From: JADCCX01 sp031373545
Lineage (GTDB): Bacteria > Pseudomonadota > Alphaproteobacteria > Rhizobiales > Beijerinckiaceae
DNA length: 26,467 nucleotides
NCBI GenBank assembly: GCA_031373545.1
Contig: JANMMT010000121.1
Location: 1 to 26,467 of the forward strand
Direction of reading: 5' to 3'
Every line of letters starts with the position of its first letter. Position 1 is the stretch's first letter. The notes under the pieces were generated by a model that ran no database searches, had not been told where the DNA came from, and saw nothing but the letters and a program-made list of their open reading frames with translations. The position numbers and the translations under genes are program-made. This document shows positions 21,638 to 26,467 of this stretch, in pieces.

Positions 21638-22641
21638 GCGAGGTAACCGTCACGCAGATGTCCGCACCACGCTCTTCCATGCGTATTGACGGTGTGTTGC
21701 TGGCGCTGTTCGTGGGCGCCGTGGTCCTGTGGTTTGCACCGGCAAACATGGGCCGTTACGGCACCTATGTGCTCTCGCTCTGGCTGGTCACCAGCGTCGC
21801 CGTGATGGGCTTGAACCTGACGCTCGGCATCGCCGGGCTGAAGTCGCTGGCGCAGGCCGCGTTCATGGGGATCGGCGCTTATACAACGGCGCTGCTCACC
21901 ACCAAGGTGGGCATGGGCTGGTTGCCCGCTTTCGCCATCTCCGGCGCGCTGTGCTTCGCTGTGGGACTTGTGCTGGGCTTTCCGGCGCTGCGCGTGAAGG
22001 CGCATTACCTCGCCTTTGTCACACTGGCGTTTTCATCTCTCATCTGGCTGGTCCTGCGCAATGAGCAGTGGCTGACAGGCGGTGTGTTCGGGTTGTACAA
22101 TATCCCGCGCCCGACACTGCTGGGCATCAGGCTGGACGGCGCGCTGGTGTTCCACCGCTTCGTGGTGGTGGTGACGCTGGTGCTGGCGCTCCTGCTCTGG
22201 TGGCTGATCCGCAGCCCCTGGGGGCGGGCGTTTCTTGCGCTGCGCGAAAACCCCGTGCGCGCGGCCTCACTGGGCATCAACATCCGCGCCTACACGCTGC
22301 TGGCCTTTGCCATCGGCTCATCTTACGCGGGGTTTGCAGGCGCGCTGTATGCGCCGCTCGTGGAGTTCATCGATCCCTCGCCCTTCGCGCTGTCGGCCTC
22401 GTTTTTCCTGCTGCTGATGGTGGTGGCAGGCGGCTCGGGCTATCAGCTCGGGCCATTCGTGGGCGCGTTGCTAGGCGTGGTGCTGCCCGAGTGGCTGCGC
22501 TTCACGGGCGGGTTGTATCTCATCATCTTTGCCGCCATCGTGATTGCGCTTTTGATCGCCTGCCCGCAAGGCGTGCTGGGCCTGATGGAGCGTGGCTGGC
22601 TGGCCGCCAAGCGTCTCAGCGGCATGAGTGCCAAACGATGA
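21634..22641 (+). CDS. livM: HAAT-type ABC transporter permease LivM
   Basis: This 335-residue second membrane subunit has the LivM core: MGLNLTLGIAGLKSLAQAAFMGIGAYTTALL (about 51-81), FPALRVKAHYLAFVTLAFS, RAFLALRENPVRAASLGINIRAYTLLAFAIGSSYAGFAGALYA and a C-terminal CPQGVLGLMERGWL. The last five residues, MSAKR, are encoded by the first copy of a 14-nt duplicated element, and its TGA (22639-22641) overlaps the ATG of a five-codon frame that leads into livG. Confidence 0.94.
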   Translation: MSEVTVTQMSAPRSSMRIDGVLLALFVGAVVLWFAPANMGRYGTYVLSLWLVTSVAVMGLNLTLGIAGLKSLAQAAFMGIGAYTTALLTTKVGMGWLPAFAISGALCFAVGLVLGFPALRVKAHYLAFVTLAFSSLIWLVLRNEQWLTGGVFGLYNIPRPTLLGIRLDGALVFHRFVVVVTLVLALLLWWLIRSPWGRAFLALRENPVRAASLGINIRAYTLLAFAIGSSYAGFAGALYAPLVEFIDPSPFALSASFFLLLMVVAGGSGYQLGPFVGALLGVVLPEWLRFTGGLYLIIFAAIVIALLIACPQGVLGLMERGWLAAKRLSGMSAKR

Positions 22642-22651
22642 GTACCAAGCG
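22624..22651 (+). repeat. Duplicated 14-nt stop/start module between livM and livG
   Basis: ATGAGTGCCAAACG (22624-22637) and ATGAGTACCAAGCG (22638-22651) are tandem copies differing at two positions, and livG begins with a third ATGAGTGC. Because 14 is not a multiple of 3, the second copy opens a new frame of five codons, MSTKR, from 22638 to its TGA at 22653-22655. Its start overlaps the livM stop by ATGA, and its stop overlaps the livG ATG (22652) by ATGA. The ribosome can therefore pass through a mini-frame on its way from livM to livG. Confidence 0.8.
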
Positions 22652-23395
22652 ATGAGTGCGGTGCTGGAGGTGGAAGGCATCGCCAAGAGTTTTGGCGGGA
22701 TCCACGCGGTCAATGGTGTCAGTTTTTCAGTGGAAGAGGGCGAGATTCTGGGCATCATCGGCCCCAATGGCTGCGGCAAGTCCACGCTGTTCAACTGCAT
22801 TCTGGGCCAGCTCACCCCCACGGCGGGCCGCGTCAGGATTGACGGCGTCGATGTCACGGGGTTCACGCCCGAAGAGCTGAACCGACGGGGTGTCAGCCGC
22901 ACATTCCAGCTCTTGCAGGTTTTCCCGGAACTCTCCGTGCGCGAGAATCTGATCCTCGCGGGGCAGGAGCATCAGGGCAGCATGCTGGGGCGGCTGTTCG
23001 GGCGGCGCGATGCGGGGCTGACGCCTGCAGCGGACCGCATGATCGCCTTCTTCAAGCTCCAGCATCTGGCGGATGCAAAAGCAGGCGGGCTCTCCTCCGG
23101 CCAGCAACAGCTGCTCGATGCCGCCATGGCCTTCATGGCCGGGCCGCGCCTCGTGCTCTTGGATGAGCCGGCAGGCGGGGTGAACCTCACCATGCTGGGC
23201 GACCTCAAAGAACGCCTCAAAGCCATGAACACAGAGGCGGGCGCCACATTTGTGGTCATCGAGCACAACATGGATTTCGTCATGAGCCTGTGCACCCGCG
23301 TCGTCGTCATGGCGGAGGGCAAAGTGCTGGCCATCGGCACGCCTGCGGACGTGCGCGCCAATCCGGCGGTCATCGAAGCCTATCTAGGTCATTGA
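22652..23395 (+). CDS. livG: HAAT-type ABC transporter ATP-binding protein LivG
   Basis: This 247-residue ATPase has Walker A GPNGCGKST (37-45), LivG-typical RRGVSRTFQLLQVFPELSVREN (about 78-99), the signature in LSSGQQQLLDAA (about 147-158) and Walker B RLVLLDEPAGGVN (about 166-178), followed by IEHNMDFVMSL, whose His is the switch residue. It starts at 22652; an earlier in-frame ATG at 22628 would displace the conserved beginning. There is no separate ribosome site, so translation probably depends on coupling through the ATGA relay from livM. livF follows after 2 nt. Confidence 0.94.
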   Translation: MSAVLEVEGIAKSFGGIHAVNGVSFSVEEGEILGIIGPNGCGKSTLFNCILGQLTPTAGRVRIDGVDVTGFTPEELNRRGVSRTFQLLQVFPELSVRENLILAGQEHQGSMLGRLFGRRDAGLTPAADRMIAFFKLQHLADAKAGGLSSGQQQLLDAAMAFMAGPRLVLLDEPAGGVNLTMLGDLKERLKAMNTEAGATFVVIEHNMDFVMSLCTRVVVMAEGKVLAIGTPADVRANPAVIEAYLGH

Positions 23396-23397
23396 GC

Positions 23398-24141
23398 ATG
23401 ACTGATCACATTCTGGAACTCGACAATATTATGGGTGGTTACGGCCGCATCACTATCCTCAATGGCACCAGCTTCAAGGTGCGGCGCGGCGCGATCACCA
23501 CGGTCATCGGCCCCAATGGCGCGGGCAAATCCACAGTTTTCAAGGCCATTTTCGGCCTGCTCAACCTGCGTTCGGGCACCATCCGCTACAACGGCACCGA
23601 GATCACGGGCTGGACGCCGCGCAAGCTGCTGGAGGCGGGCATTGTCTATGTGCCGCAAGGCCGCAACATCTTCCCCGAGCTCTCCGTGCGCCACAATCTG
23701 GAGTTCGGGGCCGTGGCCGCCGGCCCGCAGATCACCGACATGCCTGCCCGCATCGAGGCGGCGCTCGATCGTTTTCCCTCGTTGCGCGAGAAGGCGCATG
23801 CGCAGGCGTCCACGCTGTCCGGCGGTCAGCAGAAGCAGCTCGAAATCATGCGCGGCCTGCTGCTTGACCCCAAGCTGATCCTCATCGACGAGCCCTCCAT
23901 CGGCCTTTCGCCTCTCCTGGTGAAGGAGACCTTCGGCATTCTCACCGACCTGCGCAACAAGGGCGTCACCATTCTCATGGTGGAGCAGAACGCGCGCTCG
24001 GCGCTGGAGATTTCGGATGAAGGTCTGGTGCTGGAGCTTGGCCAGACCCGCATGCAAGGTCCGGCGCAGGAGATTCTGCACGATCCGCGCGTGGCGCAGT
24101 TGTTTCTCGGCGGCGCGATCGGGGAAGTTGTCACAGCCTGA
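23398..24141 (+). CDS. livF: HAAT-type ABC transporter ATP-binding protein LivF
   Basis: This 247-residue ATPase has Walker A GPNGAGKST (38-46), the LivF motif GIVYVPQGRNIFPELSVRHNLE (about 81-102), the signature SGGQQ (141-145), Walker B LILIDEP (160-166) and VEQNARSALE in the switch region. The ATG at 23398 comes 2 nt after the livG stop; upstream in-frame extension to 23290 is a livG shadow. Its last 11 nt overlap the tail of the convergent BKACE gene (24131-24141), so the two transcripts must overlap at their 3' ends. Confidence 0.94.
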   Translation: MTDHILELDNIMGGYGRITILNGTSFKVRRGAITTVIGPNGAGKSTVFKAIFGLLNLRSGTIRYNGTEITGWTPRKLLEAGIVYVPQGRNIFPELSVRHNLEFGAVAAGPQITDMPARIEAALDRFPSLREKAHAQASTLSGGQQKQLEIMRGLLLDPKLILIDEPSIGLSPLLVKETFGILTDLRNKGVTILMVEQNARSALEISDEGLVLELGQTRMQGPAQEILHDPRVAQLFLGGAIGEVVTA

Positions 24142-24970
24142 GCAGTGCCCGCGCCTCGGACACAGAGGCGGCATGGCGGCCATATTCTCCCGCCACATCC
24201 ACGATGCGTTTGACCAGCGCGGCATTGGAAGGGGCCAGTGTATCGCGATCCATGCGCACATTGTCCTCAAGGCCGGTGCGGCAGTGGCCGCCCAGTTCAA
24301 GGCTCCAGCGGTTGAGCGTGAACTGATCGCGGCCGATGCCTGCGCCGGTCCATGTGGCGGTGGGGGCGAGGCGCTGCAACGTGGCAATGTAGTACTCGAA
24401 CGTCACGCGGTCCACAGGCATGGCATTCTTCACGCCCATGACGAATTGCACATGCAGCGGCCCGTTGATCTGGCCCGCCTGCTCCATCGCGACCGCCTTG
24501 AAAATCATCGAGAGATCAAAGGCTTCAATCTCGGGTTTCACACCGTGGAGCAGCATTTCGCTGGCCAGCCAATCCACGAGATCCGGACTGTTCTCGTAGA
24601 CACGCGTCGGGAAGTTGCATGAGCCCGTGGAGAGCGAGCACATGTCGGGTTTGAGCGGGATCATGCCGCCGCGCTCGCGCCCGGCGCCTGACCGCCCACC
24701 GGTAGACAATTGGATGATCAGGCCCGGGCAATGGGCACGCAGCCCCTCCATCAGGCGGGCGAAGCGTTCGGGGCTGGATGTGGGTGTGCCGTCGTCGTTG
24801 CGCACGTGGCAGTGGGCAAGGGTGGCGCCGGCTTCGAAAGCGGCTTGCGTTGATTCCACCTGCTCCGCGACGCTGATCGGCACGGCGGGGTTATCGGACT
24901 TCTGCGGCAGCGAGCCGGTCATGGCGACGGTGATGATGCAGGGGGTTGTGGGGGCAGTCGGCGCGGTCAT
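24131..24970 (-). CDS. Beta-keto acid cleavage enzyme family protein (BKACE, DUF849)
   Basis: This 279-residue cytoplasmic enzyme is of the BKACE family, which condenses a beta-keto acid with acetyl-CoA and cleaves it to acetoacetate and a new CoA thioester, using a metal ion. The start ATVxxTGS-like ITVAMTGS follows Met1. The metal histidines are H53 and H55 in LAHCHVRNDDG. The substrate loop has IIQLSTGGRSG. The late motif CRTGLEDNVR places R231, E235 and D236 with the same spacing as the catalytic Arg/Glu/Asp of the 3-keto-5-aminohexanoate enzyme. The start at 24970 lies 13 nt from the pcaG stop; upstream in-frame ATGs fall within pcaG. The product acetoacetate could feed the CoA-transferase encoded at 12977-14339. 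The keto acid is unknown. A 6-bp hairpin (24152-24170) lies near its 3' end. Confidence 0.9.
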   Translation of the reverse strand: MTAPTAPTTPCIITVAMTGSLPQKSDNPAVPISVAEQVESTQAAFEAGATLAHCHVRNDDGTPTSSPERFARLMEGLRAHCPGLIIQLSTGGRSGAGRERGGMIPLKPDMCSLSTGSCNFPTRVYENSPDLVDWLASEMLLHGVKPEIEAFDLSMIFKAVAMEQAGQINGPLHVQFVMGVKNAMPVDRVTFEYYIATLQRLAPTATWTGAGIGRDQFTLNRWSLELGGHCRTGLEDNVRMDRDTLAPSNAALVKRIVDVAGEYGRHAASVSEARALLRL

Positions 24971-24983
24971 GTCCAGTATCCCG

Positions 24984-25568
24984 TCACAGGTCGAAAAACA
25001 CGGTTTCGGCATCGCCCTGCATATGGATGTCAAAGCGGTAGTGGCCGGGCGCGATCAGTCGGGCGATCAAAGTCTCCTGCCGCGCTTCTGGCACCTCGGC
25101 CAGCACCGGGTCTGCCGCATTGGCGCTGGCCTCATCGGCAAAATACAGCCGCGTGAAGACATGCAGCAGCAGCCCGCGCATGAGCACTATGACGTGGATA
25201 TGCGGCGCATCGCCAGGGGAAGCCACACCGGGTTTGATGGTCTGGAAGCGAAACAGCCCATTTTCCATCGTGCCCGTGCCGCAACGGCCAAAGCCCGTGA
25301 AGCGCCTGTTTGTCTCCTCGCCCTGGTCGTAAGCGCCCTGCGCATCCGCCTGCCAGAACTCGATCAGTGCGTCGGTCACCGGCACGCCCGCTCCGTCGAA
25401 GACTTGACCCTCGATGCAGATGTGCACGCCGGGTGTCGAAGCATCTGCCATCTCGGGCCCGGCGATGGAGGGGAGGGCGTAACCATATTGCGTGGGCGTG
25501 AGGCTGTAAGCAAAGTAAGGACCGACGGTCTGCGAGGGCATCTGGCCCAGAAGGTCGCGTGCGCTCAT
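24984..25568 (-). CDS. pcaG: Protocatechuate 3,4-dioxygenase alpha subunit
   Basis: This 194-residue non-catalytic partner of PcaH completes the intradiol ring-cleaving dioxygenase, which converts protocatechuate and O2 to 3-carboxy-cis,cis-muconate. SQTVGPYFAYSLTP (about 12-25) is the family opening. IEGQVFDGAGVPVTDALIEFWQAD is the shared beta-sandwich core, followed by FGRCGT, FRFQTIKPG and PHIHVIVLMRGLLLHVFTRLYF. The iron histidine pair of PcaH is only partly kept here (HIH retained, tyrosines lost), as is normal for alpha subunits. The ATG at 25568 overlaps the pcaH stop by 4 nt (ATGA). The BKACE gene follows. Confidence 0.94.
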   Translation of the reverse strand: MSARDLLGQMPSQTVGPYFAYSLTPTQYGYALPSIAGPEMADASTPGVHICIEGQVFDGAGVPVTDALIEFWQADAQGAYDQGEETNRRFTGFGRCGTGTMENGLFRFQTIKPGVASPGDAPHIHVIVLMRGLLLHVFTRLYFADEASANAADPVLAEVPEARQETLIARLIAPGHYRFDIHMQGDAETVFFDL

Positions 25569-26272
25569 CGGTGCGTCTCCCAATGGGTTTCGCGTGGACC
25601 TCGGATCACGATGTCGAAGACATACGCCAGCGCATAGCCCTCCATCGTGTCTTCTATGGAAAAGCGCGCCACCATGCGCTCCCGCGCTTTTTCCGGCACG
25701 CCTTGAAAGATCGGATCGAGCAGCAAGAGCGGATCACCGGGGAAGTACATCTGCGTCACGAGGCGCGTGGCAAAATGACTGCCGAACAGCGAGAAGTGGA
25801 TGTGGTTGGGCCGCCAGGCATTGAAATGATTGCCCCAGGGATAGGCCCCCGGCTTGATGGTGAGGAAACGATAGCGCCCCTCGGCATCCGTCAGGCAACG
25901 CCCGCCGCCGAAAAAATTGGGGTCCAGAGGCGCGGCATGCTGATCCACCTTGTGGATGTAGCGTCCTGCGGCATTGGCCTGCCATATTTCAATCAGCGTT
26001 AGTGCAACGGGACGCCCCGCTTCATCCAGCACGCGGCCCGTGACGATGATGCGCTCGCCGAGTGGCTCTGCATCGCGGCGGCCGTTGACCGTCAGGTCGG
26101 CGTCAGTCAGGCCGAGGCTTCCCTGGCCGAACACGGGCGCACTCAGCGTCGACAGGGCCGGGGGCAGCGCCACCAGCGGGCGGGTCGGTCCACGCAGCGC
26201 GGTCGAGCGGTAGCCAGCGTCTACATAAGCCGGCTGTGAGCTGAAATCTCGCGGGTTGAGCAGGGTTTTCAT
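25565..26272 (-). CDS. pcaH: Protocatechuate 3,4-dioxygenase beta subunit
   Basis: This is the catalytic, Fe(3+)-bearing subunit, 235 residues. The iron ligands are visible as Y105 (AAGRYIH), Y144 (GAYPW), H157 and H159 (WRPNHIHFSLFG). Their spacing (39, 13, 2) is identical to Tyr408, Tyr447, His460 and His462 of the Pseudomonas enzyme. VTGRVLDEAGRPVALTLIEIWQAN is the conserved core, and the N-terminal extension (YRSTALRGPTRPL) is beta-subunit typical. The ATG at 26272 leads the set pcaH, pcaG, BKACE. Upstream (26273-26406) a 6-bp inverted repeat, TGTCAC/GTGACA (26286-26305), is the only clear element, and no PcaQ-type site was recognised. Confidence 0.96.
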   Translation of the reverse strand: MKTLLNPRDFSSQPAYVDAGYRSTALRGPTRPLVALPPALSTLSAPVFGQGSLGLTDADLTVNGRRDAEPLGERIIVTGRVLDEAGRPVALTLIEIWQANAAGRYIHKVDQHAAPLDPNFFGGGRCLTDAEGRYRFLTIKPGAYPWGNHFNAWRPNHIHFSLFGSHFATRLVTQMYFPGDPLLLLDPIFQGVPEKARERMVARFSIEDTMEGYALAYVFDIVIRGPRETHWETHR

Positions 26273-26406
26273 GGCACGATCTTCCTGTCACGCTTGTGCT
26301 GTGACACGGGCTTCTTCAACATCAATCGGCCACCGGGCCGAACAGGTCCGTCAGCAACCTGTTTGTGCGCAAGGCCGTTTGCTGAAACGCTGCGCATCAT
26401 GGCAAT

Positions 26407-26467
26407 TCAGAGCAGCGCCCGCATGCTGGAGGCAAGCTCCTGCGCGCCCGCATAATCGATCTTGCCC
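26407..26467 (-). CDS. C-terminal end of an unidentified gene
   Basis: The last 19 codons of a minus-strand frame run in from the window edge and read GKIDYAGAQELASSMRALL, then stop (TGA at 26407-26409). Composition and codon use look coding and the frame matches the strand of the pca cluster; the gap to the pcaH start is 134 nt. Too little is present to name a family. It could be another catabolic gene. Confidence 0.4.
   Translation of the reverse strand, partial: GKIDYAGAQELASSMRALL

Overview
The window is a high-GC chromosomal segment that most resembles an alphaproteobacterium of the Hyphomicrobiales (Rhizobiales) type. The clues are the infA-maf-yacG-tRNA-Phe neighbourhood, a DUF2865 protein, an Irr-like iron box, a CtrA-like TTAA-N7-TTAA site and an abundance of amino-acid/organic-acid importers. 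I cannot name the genus. The first ~100 bases are homopolymer-rich and look like poor-quality contig-end sequence.

Layout. (1) 96-5025, minus strand: a branched-chain/hydrophobic amino-acid-type (HAAT) ABC importer. It is transcribed as a Tat-exported binding protein, a fused LivH-LivM permease, LivG and LivF, followed by the start of a tripartite-tricarboxylate (Bug-type) receptor cut off by the window edge. (2) 5026-5426: a regulatory stretch holding an unusual 24-codon GTG reading frame. Its Shine-Dalgarno sequence matches the complement of the 16S rRNA 3' end far beyond the usual 6 nt, and a strong hairpin follows. (3) 5427-7742, plus strand: FkbM-type methyltransferase, then the housekeeping block infA, maf, yacG and tRNA-Phe(GAA). 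(4) 7786-10930, plus: a DUF3830 protein and a polyamine/iron-type ABC importer (ATPase and two permeases) with no binding protein. (5) 11066-14339: an AsmA-like protein (minus), divergent from scoAB, a 3-oxoacid CoA-transferase (plus). (6) 14341-18380, minus: an FbpAB-type Fe(3+) importer lacking its ATPase, preceded by an Irr-like box; then a DUF2865 protein with a clear terminator and an upstream CtrA-like site. (7) 18617-19330: tRNA-Gln(CTG), a gene-poor stretch and a frameshifted DUF305 remnant. (8) 19543-24141, plus: a second, complete HAAT importer (binding protein, LivH, LivM, LivG, LivF). (9) 24131-26467, minus: a BKACE (DUF849) beta-keto-acid cleavage enzyme with protocatechuate 3,4-dioxygenase subunits pcaG and pcaH, and the last residues of one more gene.

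How it fits together. The region is dominated by uptake of small organic nutrients (two HAAT importers, one Bug receptor, one polyamine-type importer, one iron importer). These sit beside catabolic genes for aromatic compounds and keto acids (pcaGH, BKACE, scoAB). Substrates cannot be read from sequence. Genes within operons are tightly packed, with several ATGA stop/start overlaps. One of these overlaps, between livM and livG, has been duplicated so that a five-codon frame now bridges the two genes. Both HAAT operons carry a GC-rich palindrome between the binding-protein gene and the first permease gene. The most unusual element is the small GTG reading frame at 5207-5281 with its 14-nt anti-SD complement. 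I do not recognise it as a named family, and it is the best candidate in the window for something undescribed.
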